This document shows, one piece after another, positions 16,598 through 25,670 of a stretch of 64,000 nt of DNA (within the stretch, counting starts at the first letter, position 1; every line of letters begins with the position of its first letter). Below the pieces are notes generated by a model. That model did not search any database. It saw only the letters and a program-made list of their open reading frames with translations, and was not told the origin of the DNA. The stretch covers positions 1-64,000 of the forward strand of contig NZ_BMNB01000002.1 of NCBI RefSeq assembly GCF_014646235.1, read 5' to 3'. The position numbers were made by a program, and so were the translations under genes. This DNA comes from Micromonospora sonchi. GTDB taxonomy: Bacteria > Actinomycetota > Actinomycetes > Mycobacteriales > Micromonosporaceae.

Positions 16598-16813
16598 ACG
16601 TTTTTCTGTGCCGGCGGTGGTGTTGTGCCGCGCGTCCGGTTGCCCTGTTTTTCGGCGCTGGCTAGGCTCGCCCAGTCGACCGAGAACCCATTTGTTGCGC
16701 GTCGCGGACAGCCTTTCGAGGCGTGGCAGAGCCAGCCGCCGGGTGGATTAGCGCCCGGCGGCCAGATCCGCCGTCTTTCGACGCCGACCGAAACAGATCC
16801 GTGAGGTGGTCCC

Positions 16814-17266
16814 ATGACTCGCCCAGGCGACGAGTTCCCCCCGCTCGACGTCACGTCGACGCTCAATCTCGGTTCGCTCGACGAAGCGTTGGAGGGGCCG
16901 GACACCGATGTGGTGCCGAGCCGGATGTCCGGTTCGCTGCCGCCGGGGATGGCGCTGCTGGTGGTGCGTCGCGGTCCGAACGCGGGTGCCCGGTTCCTGC
17001 TGGATCACGATGTGACGACCAGTGGGCGGCACCCGGACAGTGACATTTTCCTCGATGACGTGACGGTGTCGCGCCGGCACGCCGAGTTCCATCGGGACGG
17101 CGGGACGTTCACGGTGCGGGACGTGGGCAGCCTGAACGGTACGTATGTGAACCGGGAGCGGGTCGAGGCGGCGACGTTGAGCAACGGTGACGAGGTGCAG
17201 ATCGGCAAGTTCCGGGTGGTGTTCATCGCCGGTCCGCGCCCGGAGGGGGAGGCCGGCCGGGGGTGA
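16814..17266 (+). CDS. garA: FHA-domain regulator of 2-oxoglutarate metabolism (GarA/OdhI)
   Basis: The 150-residue protein has an N-terminal flexible tail with a T-S-T motif (Thr14, Thr16), which is the kind of site phosphorylated by PknB/PknG in this family. The FHA domain follows with S-G-R-H-P-x-S-D, S-R-R-H-A-E-F and G-S-L-N-G-T-Y-V-N. In relatives the unphosphorylated form inhibits 2-oxoglutarate dehydrogenase and glutamate dehydrogenase and activates glutamate synthase. ATG 16814 follows GAGGTGG. Its stop overlaps the next start (GTGA). Confidence 0.9.
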   Translation: MTRPGDEFPPLDVTSTLNLGSLDEALEGPDTDVVPSRMSGSLPPGMALLVVRRGPNAGARFLLDHDVTTSGRHPDSDIFLDDVTVSRRHAEFHRDGGTFTVRDVGSLNGTYVNRERVEAATLSNGDEVQIGKFRVVFIAGPRPEGEAGRG

Positions 17267-18012
17267 ACGAGCCTGCGGCCTCCACGCCGTCCGGGGCGGG
17301 TCGTGCCCACGCGTTGATGAGCATCGGTGAGGTGCTGTCTCAGCTGCGGACGGATTTTCCCGACGTGACGATTTCGAAGTTGCGGTTTCTTGAGGCTGAG
17401 GGCCTGGTGGAGCCGCAGCGGACGGCGGCGGGTTATCGGAAGTACGGCTGGGACGATGTGGCGCGGCTGCGGTTCGTGCTGACTGCGCAGCGGGATCAGT
17501 ATCTGCCGTTGCGGGTGATTCGCGAGCAGTTGGCGCAGTGGGATGCCTCGGGTGAGGTGCCGGAGCGGTCTCGGCCGGCGTTGGTGGCGGTGGGGCCCGA
17601 TGGTGAGGTGCCGGGGCGTGCCGCGCCGGTGCAGTCTGCTCAGGTGCGCCTGGACCGCACGGAGCTGCTGGCGCGTAGTGGGTTGGATTCCTCGACGTTG
17701 GGGGAGTTGGAGCGGCTCGGGCTGGTGGTGTCGGATCCGCCGGGCTGGTACGACGGTGACGCGTTGATCATCGCGGGGGCGGTGGCGGGTTTGGCGGCGT
17801 ACGGGTTCCAGCCGCGGCATCTGCGGGGTTATCGAACGTCGGCGGACCGGGAGATCGGTTTGTTCGCGCAGTTGGTGGCGCCGTTGGCGCGGCAGAGTGA
17901 TCCGGCGGCGCGGGCGCGGGCGGCGGAGGCGGCGCGGGAGTTGGTGGCCTTGTCGCAGCAGTTGCACGCGGCGTTGGTGCGGGTGGGGTTGCGCTCGACG
18001 CTGGGTCGGTGA
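17263..18012 (+). CDS. ftsR: MerR-family transcription regulator (FtsR/Rv1828-like)
   Basis: The 249-residue regulator has an N-terminal MerR winged helix (I-S-K-L-R-F-L-E-A-E-G-L-V-E-P then a helix starting Y-R-K-Y) and a second helical effector domain. Actinobacterial orthologues beside garA (Rv1828, corynebacterial FtsR) activate ftsZ. The coding frame overlaps garA by 4 bases, so they are translationally coupled. Confidence 0.85.
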   Translation: MNEPAASTPSGAGRAHALMSIGEVLSQLRTDFPDVTISKLRFLEAEGLVEPQRTAAGYRKYGWDDVARLRFVLTAQRDQYLPLRVIREQLAQWDASGEVPERSRPALVAVGPDGEVPGRAAPVQSAQVRLDRTELLARSGLDSSTLGELERLGLVVSDPPGWYDGDALIIAGAVAGLAAYGFQPRHLRGYRTSADREIGLFAQLVAPLARQSDPAARARAAEAARELVALSQQLHAALVRVGLRSTLGR

Positions 18013-18187
18013 GGTGTCGCGTTGGGCCCGGTGGGTGTGGTGGCGCGTGCCGTAGGCTTGGCGGGGTATCCCCGGTCTTGGCGCGGGCGTCGGGTGCGGG
18101 AAGCGCATGGTACGGCCGTGTCGCGGTCCGTGTACCGTGCAGGGAAGGGCGCGGTGCGGCGCAGGTGACAACGACACGGAGGCGGCG

Positions 18188-18652
18188 GTGCGCGAGCTGA
18201 GCGTGGTCGGGGTTCGGGTGGAGCTGCCCAGTAACCAGCCGATCGTCCTGCTCAGGGAGGTCGAGGGTGACCGCTATCTGCCGATCTGGATCGGCGCGGT
18301 CGAGGCGACGGCGATCGCTTACGAGCAGCAGGGTGTCAAGCCGGCCCGGCCGTTGACCCACGATCTTCTGCGGGATGTGTTGGCGGCGTTGAAGGCGCCG
18401 TTGCAGGCGGTGGAGATCACTGAGCTGAAAGAGAATGTCTTCTTCGCTGATTTGTTGATCGGTGACGGGCTGCGGGTGTCGGCTCGGCCCAGTGATTCGA
18501 TCGCGTTGGCGTTGCGGGTCGGTGCGCCGATTCGTTGTGCCGAGCAGGTCCTCAGTGAGGCGGGGATTGTGATTCCCGATGAGCAGGAGGACGAGGTGGA
18601 GAAGTTCCGGGAGTTCCTGGAGCAGGTGAGTCCGGAGGATTTCGCCGGTTGA
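18188..18652 (+). CDS. Bifunctional nuclease family protein (DUF151)
   Basis: The 154-residue protein has the DUF151 signatures L-P-I-W-I-G-x-x-E-A-x-A-I and R-P-S-D-S-I-A-L-A-L-R. Family members have been reported to have RNase/DNase activity, but the role in this cluster is unknown. GTG at 18188 follows a GGAGG-like stretch. The Rv1829 orthologue occupies the same place in mycobacteria. Confidence 0.85.
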   Translation: MRELSVVGVRVELPSNQPIVLLREVEGDRYLPIWIGAVEATAIAYEQQGVKPARPLTHDLLRDVLAALKAPLQAVEITELKENVFFADLLIGDGLRVSARPSDSIALALRVGAPIRCAEQVLSEAGIVIPDEQEDEVEKFREFLEQVSPEDFAG

Positions 18653-18853
18653 CCCTGGTGGTCCGGGGTGTTGGGCGGGCTTTTCGCGCCGGGGTGTGAC
18701 TCTCGGTGATGGTGATGATCGTCGCTGTCGATGCGCGGCGTGTCGCGATGGTTTCTCCGTGGTAGCGCTGGGCGGTCGCTATAGGGTTGCCGTGTCGAGG
18801 GGTGCGCGTCCCGGAAACGACGTGTCCACCGCACTGACGGGGAGGTTGTCCGG

Positions 18854-19438
18854 ATGCACGAGCCGCGAGAATTCGATCGGGTCACCGGGCTGGACGAGTC
18901 GGGTGGGTTGCCCGGGTCGGCAACTGACGGTGACGGTGCGGTGGGGTACCGGGGTGTGACGGCGTGCCACGCGGTGGGGATCAGCTATCGGCAGTTGGAT
19001 TACTGGGCGCGGACGGCGTTGGTGGTGCCGAGTGTGCGGGACGCGTCGGGTTCGGGCACGCAGCGGTTGTATTCGTTTCGGGACCTGGTGGTGTTGAAGG
19101 TCGTGAAGCGATTGTTGGACGCCGGGGTGTCGTTGCAGAACATCCGTAAGGCGATTGAGGCGTTGCGGTCGCGTGGGGTGGAGGATCTGGCGGGCATCAC
19201 GTTGATCTCCGACGGGACGACGGTGTATGAGTGTCGTTCTCCGGAGGAGGTGGTCGACCTGTTGCAGGGCGGCCAGGGGGTGTTCGGCATCGCGATCGGT
19301 GGCGCGTTCAAGGAGATTCAGGGTTCGTTGTCGCATCTGCCGGCGGAGCCGGTGGGGGTGGTGGCGGAGCCGGAGCCGCAGGAGTTGCCGGTGGGCGACG
19401 AGTTGGCGGCGCGGCGGGCGCGGCGGCGGGCGGGCTGA
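18854..19438 (+). CDS. MerR-family transcription regulator (Rv1830-like)
   Basis: The 194-residue protein has a MerR-like helix-turn-helix (Y-R-Q-L-D-Y-W-A-R-T-A-L-V and Q-R-L-Y-S-F-R-D-L-V-V-L-K) and a C-terminal ~80-residue domain ending in a basic tail. ATG 18854 is preceded by GGGGAGG. It is the second MerR gene of the garA cluster. Confidence 0.85.
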   Translation: MHEPREFDRVTGLDESGGLPGSATDGDGAVGYRGVTACHAVGISYRQLDYWARTALVVPSVRDASGSGTQRLYSFRDLVVLKVVKRLLDAGVSLQNIRKAIEALRSRGVEDLAGITLISDGTTVYECRSPEEVVDLLQGGQGVFGIAIGGAFKEIQGSLSHLPAEPVGVVAEPEPQELPVGDELAARRARRRAG

Positions 19439-19854
19439 GGGGCGTTCCGGCCCGGGGGATGGCGGTGCGGGGTCGCCTTGTGAGTATTTTCTGGTTACCG
19501 AGTGTTGCTGTTTCGTGGTGCGCGGTGTCGGCTTCGGGTGGTTGTTCGGGTGTGGGGCTTTTGGCGCAGGTCCCCTCGCGTGTCGAGGGGCGGATGCGGG
19601 GCGGTGGTTGTTCCCGCGGGCCAGCACCGAAATGACGTTCTGTGAGTGCAGCGTGACACGCGACATGTCCATTTGTCACTCTTCGTGGTTGATAATCGTC
19701 ATGATTCCGATAGGCCGGCGCTGCCGGATCCGATGCGACACGCTATCGTCCGTCACGGTCTGCCGGATGTCGTCGGCGTGTGTTCGACGGCGCCGGTTGA
19801 CCGACGCCCCTCCGCGCCGATGTCGCGCGTACCCTCCGTGGGAAGGAAACGACC
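19439..19854. other. 416-base gap without a gene
   Basis: No reading frame here has convincing codon use. A 7-bp perfect hairpin CCCCTCG/CGAGGGG occupies 19572-19590 with a 5-base loop. It might end the garA-merR transcript, but it is too short to call. The promoter of the globin pair must lie in the right part, which is locally AT-richer around 19660-19710. Confidence 0.5.
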
Positions 19855-20253
19855 GTGACGGTTGTCGAAGAGACCGCCCCCACCTCGCACTACGAGCGCA
19901 TCGGTGGCGCCGGTGCGGTGAAGGCCGCTGTCGAGTTGTTCTACGACCGGGTGCTGGCCGACCCGGAGTTGGCCGGCTACTTCGCCGAGGTGGAGATGGC
20001 GGGGCAGCGCCGGCACCTGGCGCAGATGCTGACGGTGGTGCTCGGTGGCCCGAACGGGTACACCGGCCGTGACCTGGCTGCGGCGCATCAGCCGCTGAAC
20101 ATCTCGGTGGCGCACTACGTCCAGGTGGGTCAGCACCTGACGGCGACGTTGACGCAGCTGGGTGTGCCGGGCGACATCATCACCGACGTGCAGGCGGTGC
20201 TGGCGCAGGTGCAGGACCAGGTGGTGGCCGGCGGAGACCGGGCGGGCGCTTGA
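19855..20253 (+). CDS. glbN: Group I truncated haemoglobin
   Basis: The 132-residue 2-on-2 globin has Tyr30 (B10) in E-L-F-Y-D-R-V-L and the proximal His78 in A-A-A-H-Q-P-L-N-I-S, the signature of group I (HbN). Such proteins bind O2 and can detoxify nitric oxide in the cytoplasm. GTG 19855 starts the frame. The stop overlaps the start of the flavohaemoprotein, so the two haem proteins are made together. Confidence 0.92.
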   Translation: MTVVEETAPTSHYERIGGAGAVKAAVELFYDRVLADPELAGYFAEVEMAGQRRHLAQMLTVVLGGPNGYTGRDLAAAHQPLNISVAHYVQVGQHLTATLTQLGVPGDIITDVQAVLAQVQDQVVAGGDRAGA

Positions 20254-21434
20254 GCGTGGACGTTCCCCGGCTCAAGCAGAGCTGGTCCCTGGTCGCCGCG
20301 CACGGTGACCAGGTGCCGCTCTACTTCTACTCCACACTGTTCCTGGCCTATCCCGAGGTCCGGCAGATGTTCCCGACCAACATGGCGGGCCAGCGGGACC
20401 GGCTGGTCACCGCGCTCGGTCACATCGTGTCCAACGTGGATCAGATGGACCGGCTGGTGGGTTTCCTGCGGGATCTCGGTGCCGACCACCGCAAGTTCGC
20501 GGTGCGGGCGGAGCACTACCCGGCGGTCGGGGAGGCGTTGCTGGCGACGCTGCGGCACTTCCTCGGCGACCAGTGGACCGACGAGCTGGCGCGGGACTGG
20601 ACGGCGGCGTACGGGCTGGTGGCGAAGGTGATGACCGAGGCGGCGCAGGAGGCTGAGGCGGTGCACCCGCCGTGGTGGGTGGCCGAGATCATCGGCCACG
20701 AGCGGCGGGCCTTCGACGTGGCGGTGTTGACGGTGCGTCCGCAGTACCTGCTGCCGTTCACCGCGGGCCAGTCGATCGGGGTGTCGCATCCGGCGACGCG
20801 GGCGTGGCGGTACTACTCGCCGGCGAACGCGCCGCGGCAGGACGGCACGCTGGAGCTGCATGTGCGCGCGGCGCCGGGCGGCGCGGTGTCGTCGCGGCTG
20901 GTGTACGGGTGCGCGGTGGGTGACCAGCTTCATCTGGCGGCGCCGGTGGGCGACCGGTTGACGTTGCGGCCGGCCGGGTCGGCGGATCTGCTGCTGCTGG
21001 CCTCGGGCACCGGCTTGGCGCCGTTGAAGGCGGTGGCGGAGCAGGTGGCCGCCGAGGGGTCGCAGCGTCGGGTCGACCTGTACGTGGGGGCGCGTTCCCG
21101 CAGCGAGTTCTACGACAGCGACGCGCTGGACAAGCTCGCCGTGGCGTACCCCTGGTTGACGGTGACCCAGGTGGTGGGGTCGGACCTGACTCGGCCGGGG
21201 GAGCTGGTGCACCCGGTGGACCGGGCGTTGGCCGACGGTGACTGGCGGTCCCGGCACGTGTTCGTCTGTGGTTCCGACGACATGGTGTCGCATGCGGTGG
21301 CGACCCTGACCCGGTCCGGCTACCACGCCGGGCAGCTGCACCACGAGGGTTTGGGTCAGCACTGGTACGGCCCGGCCTGGCGGACGGCGATGGACCGCCC
21401 GTCGGTTTCCGATGATTCCGGGGGTGCCCGGTGA
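20250..21434 (+). CDS. Flavohaemoprotein (globin plus FAD/NAD reductase; NO dioxygenase-like)
   Basis: The 394-residue protein has a globin domain (residues ~1-135) with Tyr27 in the B10 position and proximal His80. A ferredoxin-reductase-like domain follows with an R-x-Y-S flavin motif (W-R-Y-Y-S-P-A) and a nucleotide loop (L-A-S-G-T-G-L-A-P). Members oxidise NO to nitrate or reduce the globin partner. The start is TTG 20250, overlapping the glbN stop, or GTG 20256 in the same frame. Confidence 0.88.
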   Translation: MSVDVPRLKQSWSLVAAHGDQVPLYFYSTLFLAYPEVRQMFPTNMAGQRDRLVTALGHIVSNVDQMDRLVGFLRDLGADHRKFAVRAEHYPAVGEALLATLRHFLGDQWTDELARDWTAAYGLVAKVMTEAAQEAEAVHPPWWVAEIIGHERRAFDVAVLTVRPQYLLPFTAGQSIGVSHPATRAWRYYSPANAPRQDGTLELHVRAAPGGAVSSRLVYGCAVGDQLHLAAPVGDRLTLRPAGSADLLLLASGTGLAPLKAVAEQVAAEGSQRRVDLYVGARSRSEFYDSDALDKLAVAYPWLTVTQVVGSDLTRPGELVHPVDRALADGDWRSRHVFVCGSDDMVSHAVATLTRSGYHAGQLHHEGLGQHWYGPAWRTAMDRPSVSDDSGGAR

Positions 21435-21468
21435 GTGGACGGCGTAGCCCGAAGGGAGGGTCGGTGCG

Positions 21469-22137
21469 GTGAACGCGACCCCGATCAGCAGGTACGACGG
21501 CACACATGTCGCCGGTGGTGTGCAGGTGCGGATGACTCCCGACCGGGTTCGGCGGTGGGAGTTCGGGTCGGCGTCGTTCACCCGGCGCGGCTACGACCAG
21601 GCCGACGTGGACCGGTTCCGCATGCAGGTGGCCGACGAGCTGGATCTGCTGGCGACGCAGGTGGCGAATCTGCGGGCGGAGAACGAGCGGCTGGGCGACC
21701 ACGTGGAGCTGCACCGGCACGGGGTGATCCCGAGTTCGGGGCCGGCGGCGAAGGCGCCGGCGGCCAAGGAGGTCAATCTGCTGTCGGCCGCGCAGCGGGA
21801 GGCCGAGCAGATCATCGCGCAGGCGCACGACTACGCGCGGCGGGTCGCCGAGTACGCCCGGACCCAGTACGAGAGTTACGTGCGGGCGGCGGTGGAGGAG
21901 GCCCGGCAGGAGGCGGAGCGGGCGGTGCAGGAGTATCGCGCGTCGGCCGGTGCGACGTTCGACGACGGGGTGGCCGCGCGGGAGGCGCTGCGGATCTACG
22001 GCGAGATGATGATCTCGCACATGCAGGCGGCGGCGCGGCATCTCGACGACGGCAGCGCGCAGCTGGCCCGCGCGATGGAACGCATCGCCGGCCCGGCGAT
22101 GGTGGCCGGCACGGCGCCGCGACACCAACAGCGCTGA
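21469..22137 (+). CDS. DivIVA-domain coiled-coil protein
   Basis: The 222-residue protein has a DivIVA-like N-terminal segment (F-T-R-R-G-Y-D-Q-A-D-V-D-R-F). A long coiled coil follows, rich in Glu, Ala and Arg (Q-R-E-A-E-Q-I-I-A-Q-A and E-A-R-Q-E-A-E-R-A), then a helical C-terminus. DivIVA-type proteins mark poles and septa in actinobacteria, but this one is shorter than Wag31. GTG at 21469. A strong hairpin follows the stop, so it ends the transcript. Confidence 0.75.
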   Translation: MNATPISRYDGTHVAGGVQVRMTPDRVRRWEFGSASFTRRGYDQADVDRFRMQVADELDLLATQVANLRAENERLGDHVELHRHGVIPSSGPAAKAPAAKEVNLLSAAQREAEQIIAQAHDYARRVAEYARTQYESYVRAAVEEARQEAERAVQEYRASAGATFDDGVAAREALRIYGEMMISHMQAAARHLDDGSAQLARAMERIAGPAMVAGTAPRHQQR

Positions 22138-22145
22138 GACCGATG

Positions 22146-22196
22146 GTGCGCAAGGGCCCCTTGTCAACGCCGGGTGTGCAGGGGGCCCTTGCGCAC
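22146..22196 (+). terminator. 15-bp hairpin terminator built from the AAGGGGCCCTT repeat
   Basis: Arm GTGCGCAAGGGCCCC (22146-22160) pairs perfectly with 22182-22196 around a 21-base loop. Read on the other strand, the loop and inner arms match the repeat at 485-535 (ACACC-GGCGTT-ACAAGGGGCCCTT). A family repeat is therefore used here as the terminator of the DivIVA-like gene. Confidence 0.8.
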
Positions 22197-22260
22197 GTCG
22201 GCGGCGGTGGGGGTTCGCGGCGGGTGGGCGGGGACGCTGGTAGCGTTGATCGCGCCGGTA

Positions 22261-22383
22261 GCACCCACGTGGGAGAGACCGCCTGGCGGTAGCCGGGGCG
22301 GCGCCGAAGGGGCAAATCCTCCCCGGAACCTCTCAGGCAGAAGGACCGCGTCGGGGAAGGCACTGTGGAGCGCCCGTGGGTGC
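22261..22383 (+). promoter_or_regulatory. Glycine riboswitch upstream of gcvP
   Basis: The conserved GGGAGAG (22271-22277), CCGAAGGGGCAA (22304-22315) and CTCTCAGGCAGAAGGAC (22330-22346) blocks of a glycine aptamer are present. An outer stem GCACCCACG (22261-22269) pairs with CGTGGGTGC (22375-22383) and encloses the aptamer. The downstream copy of a tandem pair is missing; only a GGCACTGTGGAG remnant-like segment remains. Glycine binding should turn on the glycine-degrading gcvP that follows. Confidence 0.9.
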
Positions 22384-22435
22384 GACAGAGGGGGAGGGCC
22401 GACCTGTCGACCCCACCCCCGCAGGAGCGCCGCCC

Positions 22436-25258
22436 ATGACCGCAGAGCAGTTCGCCGACCGGCACATCAGCCCCGGACCGGATGACGAGCGCCACATGCT
22501 GGACACCGTCGGGTACGCCTCGATCGACGAGTTGATGGACGCGGCGATTCCCGAGGTGATCCGCTGGCACGGCCGGTTGGACCTGCCGGAGCCGGCCGGT
22601 GAGCGGGAGACCTTGGCCGAGTTGCGGGCCCTGGCCGCCCGCAACACCGTGGCCGTGTCGATGATCGGCCTGGGTTACCACGGTACGCACACCCCGGCGG
22701 TGATCCGCCGTAACGTGCTGGAGAGCCCGGCCTGGTACACGGCGTACACGCCGTACCAGCCGGAGATCAGTCAGGGCCGGTTGGAGGCGCTGCTGAACTT
22801 CCAGACGATGGTGTCGGATCTGACCGGCCTGGCCACGGCCAACGCGTCGATGCTCGACGAGGGCACCGCGGCGGCTGAGGCGATGGCCCTGGCGCGGCGG
22901 GCGTCGAAGAGCACGAGCCGGGTGTATGTCGTGGACGCGGACACCCTGCCGCAGACCATCGCGGTGATCAGCGGGCGGGCCGAGCCGCTCGGTATCGAGG
23001 TGCGGGTGCTGGACGTGGATCGGGACGAGTTGCCGGCGGAGTTCTTCGGCCTGCACCTGCAGTACCCGGGGGCGTCGGGGGCGGTCCGGGACCACAGCCG
23101 GCTGGTGGCGGCGGCGCACGCCGTCGGCGCCCTGGTGGCCGTCGCGGCGGACCTGTTGGCGTTGGCGTTGCTGCGTCCGCCCGGTGAGGTCGGCGCCGAC
23201 ATCGCGGCCGGCACCACCCAGCGGTTCGGGGTGCCGATGGGCTTCGGTGGGCCGCACGCCGGCTACCTGGCGGTGCGCTCGGGGTTGGAGCGGATGCTGC
23301 CCGGCCGGCTGGTCGGCGTGTCCCGCGACGCGGCCGGCGACCCGGCGTACCGGTTGGCGTTGCAGACCCGTGAGCAGCACATCCGGCGGGAGAAGGCGAC
23401 CAGCAACATCTGCACCGCGCAGGTGCTGCTGGCGGTGATGGCCGGCATGTACGCGGTGTATCACGGCCCGGACGGGCTGCGGGCGATCGCGGCGCGTACC
23501 CACCGCATGGCGGCGCGGCTGGCGGCGGGGTTGCGCGCCGGCGGTGTGACCGTCGCGGACGTGGCGTTCTTCGACACGGTGACGGCGACGGTGCCGGGGC
23601 GGGCGGCCGACGTGGTCGCGGCGGCCGCGCGGGGCGGGGTCAACCTGCGGCTGGTCGACGCCGACCGGGTGGGGATCTCCTGCGACGAGACCACCACGGC
23701 CGCGCACCTGGCGGCGGTGTGGGCGGCGTTCGACGTGCCGCGCTTCGACGGCGCGGCGGTCGCCGAGCTGCCGGCGGCGCTGGCGCGCACGTCGGACTTC
23801 CTCACCCACCCGGTGTTCCGCACCCACCATTCGGAGACGGCGATGCTGCGGTACCTGCGGCGGCTGGCCGACGCCGACTACGCCCTGGACCGGGGCATGA
23901 TTCCGCTCGGGTCGTGCACGATGAAGCTGAACGCCACCACCGAGATGGAGCCGGTGAGCTGGGCCGAGTTCGCCGACATCCATCCCTTCGCCCCGGCCGA
24001 GCAGACCGCCGGCTACCGGGAGCTGATCGCCGGGTTGGAGGGGTGGCTGGCGGAGGTGACCGGCTACGACGCGGTCAGTGTGCAGCCCAACGCCGGTTCG
24101 CAGGGGGAGCTGGCCGGGTTGTTGGCGATCCGCGCCTACCACCGCAGCCGGGGGCAGGGCCACCGGGACGTGTGTCTGATCCCGTCGTCGGCGCACGGCA
24201 CCAACGCCGCCAGCGCGGTGATGGCCGGCATGCGGGTGGTCGTGGTCGGCTGCGACGCCGACGGCAACGTCGACCTGGTCGACCTCGACGCGAAGATCGA
24301 CCGGCATCGGGACACCCTCGCCGCGATCATGGTGACGTACCCGTCGACGCACGGGGTGTACGAGACGGGCATCGCGTCGCTGTGCGCGAAGGTGCACGAC
24401 GCGGGCGGGCAGGTGTACGTCGACGGGGCGAACCTCAACGCCCTGGTCGGGTTCGCCAAGCCGGGCCGGTTCGGGGCCGACGTGTCGCACCTGAACCTGC
24501 ACAAGACGTTCTGCATTCCGCACGGCGGCGGCGGGCCGGGGGTGGGTCCGGTGGCGGTGCGGGCGCATCTGGCGCCGTTTCTGCCCGGCGACCCGGCCGG
24601 GACGCCGGTCGGGGGCCGGCCGGCGATCTCGGCGGCCCGCTACGGGTCGGCGGGGATCCTGCCGATCCCGTGGGCGTACCTGCGGATGATGGGCGCCGAC
24701 GGACTGACCCGGGCCACCGGGGTGGCGGTGCTGGCGGCCAACTACGTGGCGACGCGGCTGCGGCCGTACTTCCCGGTGTTGTACGCGGGCAACAAGGGTC
24801 TGGTGGCCCACGAGTGCGTCCTGGACCTGCGGCCGTTGACGAAGGCGACCGGGGTGAGCGTGGACGACGTGGCCAAGCGGCTGATCGACTACGGGTTCCA
24901 CGCGCCGACGATGTCGTTCCCGGTGGCGGGCACGTTGATGGTGGAGCCGACCGAGAGCGAGGACCTGACCGAGCTGGACCGGTTCTGCGACGCGATGATC
25001 GCCATCCGGGCGGAGATCGACAAGGTGGGTTCGGGCCAGTGGCCGGCCGGGGACAACCCCCTCGCCAACGCGCCGCACACGGCGGCGATGCTGGCCGGTG
25101 ACCAGTGGCCGCACCCGTACCCGCGGTCGGTGGGTGGCTACCCGCCCGGGGTGCGGCGGGCGGGGAAGTACTGGCCGCCGGTGCGCCGCGTCGACGGCGG
25201 GTACGGCGACCGGAACCTGGTGTGCTCGTGCCCGGCGCCGCAGGCGTACGAGAGCTGA
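22436..25258 (+). CDS. gcvP: Glycine dehydrogenase (decarboxylating), glycine cleavage P protein
   Basis: The 940-residue PLP enzyme decarboxylates glycine and passes the aminomethyl group to GcvH. The PLP lysine is Lys690 in [14 protein letters not shown]. Both homologous halves of the fused bacterial form are present. ATG 22436 follows GCAGGAG at 8 bases; a GTG at 22376 lies inside the riboswitch outer stem and is rejected. The last ~60 residues include the conserved R-x-V-D-x-x-Y-G-D-R-N-L. Controlled by the glycine riboswitch just upstream. Confidence 0.95.
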   Translation: MTAEQFADRHISPGPDDERHMLDTVGYASIDELMDAAIPEVIRWHGRLDLPEPAGERETLAELRALAARNTVAVSMIGLGYHGTHTPAVIRRNVLESPAWYTAYTPYQPEISQGRLEALLNFQTMVSDLTGLATANASMLDEGTAAAEAMALARRASKSTSRVYVVDADTLPQTIAVISGRAEPLGIEVRVLDVDRDELPAEFFGLHLQYPGASGAVRDHSRLVAAAHAVGALVAVAADLLALALLRPPGEVGADIAAGTTQRFGVPMGFGGPHAGYLAVRSGLERMLPGRLVGVSRDAAGDPAYRLALQTREQHIRREKATSNICTAQVLLAVMAGMYAVYHGPDGLRAIAARTHRMAARLAAGLRAGGVTVADVAFFDTVTATVPGRAADVVAAAARGGVNLRLVDADRVGISCDETTTAAHLAAVWAAFDVPRFDGAAVAELPAALARTSDFLTHPVFRTHHSETAMLRYLRRLADADYALDRGMIPLGSCTMKLNATTEMEPVSWAEFADIHPFAPAEQTAGYRELIAGLEGWLAEVTGYDAVSVQPNAGSQGELAGLLAIRAYHRSRGQGHRDVCLIPSSAHGTNAASAVMAGMRVVVVGCDADGNVDLVDLDAKIDRHRDTLAAIMVTYPSTHGVYETGIASLCAKVHDAGGQVYVDGANLNALVGFAKPGRFGADVSHLNLHKTFCIPHGGGGPGVGPVAVRAHLAPFLPGDPAGTPVGGRPAISAARYGSAGILPIPWAYLRMMGADGLTRATGVAVLAANYVATRLRPYFPVLYAGNKGLVAHECVLDLRPLTKATGVSVDDVAKRLIDYGFHAPTMSFPVAGTLMVEPTESEDLTELDRFCDAMIAIRAEIDKVGSGQWPAGDNPLANAPHTAAMLAGDQWPHPYPRSVGGYPPGVRRAGKYWPPVRRVDGGYGDRNLVCSCPAPQAYES

Positions 25259-25346
25259 CCGGGCGCGTCGGGCCACCCCGCCGACCTGGGCGTCGGCCCC
25301 CCAGGGGCGGGGACTAGCCTGGGCGACGCGGGGAAAGTCGTGCCGG

Positions 25347-25547
25347 TCAGGCGGCGAGGGCGTGTCGGGCGGGGCCGCGGTGCGGTGCGATGCTGCTGCC
25401 GTCGGGCAGCAGCTCGCCGGTGTCCTCGAAGACGATGACCCCGTTGCAGAGCAGGCTCCAGCCCTGCTCAGGGAAGCAGGCGATGATCCTGGCTGCTTCC
25501 CGGTCGGTGGCTTCGGCGGAGGGGCAGACGGGTTGATGCTGGCACAT
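25347..25547 (-). CDS. DUF5999 small protein, 66 aa
   Basis: The protein begins M-C-Q-H-Q-P-V-C-P-S-A-E and contains G-W-S-L-L-C-N-G-V and F-E-D-T-G-E-L-L-P-D-G. This is the pattern of the short Streptomyces/Micromonospora family I know as DUF5999. The start at 25547 (M-C-Q-H) matches family starts better than the upstream ATG at 25580. The three Cys suggest metal or redox chemistry, but the function is unknown. Confidence 0.75.
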   Translation of the reverse strand: MCQHQPVCPSAEATDREAARIIACFPEQGWSLLCNGVIVFEDTGELLPDGSSIAPHRGPARHALAA

Positions 25548-25670
25548 CGGGTTCTCCGGACTGTGGGGGTACTGTGTCATGGTTCACATGACCAGTGACG
25601 CACAGTACCAAGCGCGGGCGCGCCGCATCGAGCAGGCATCCGCGTGGTATATGGGAAATCCGCTGAACGG

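Noticed and set aside
19572-19590. Strong terminator after the second MerR gene
   Set aside because: The 7-bp hairpin lies 134 bases after the stop and is too short to call.
22376-22435. Longer gcvP start at GTG 22376
   Set aside because: It lies inside the riboswitch outer stem, has no ribosome site and the added residues are not GcvP-like.
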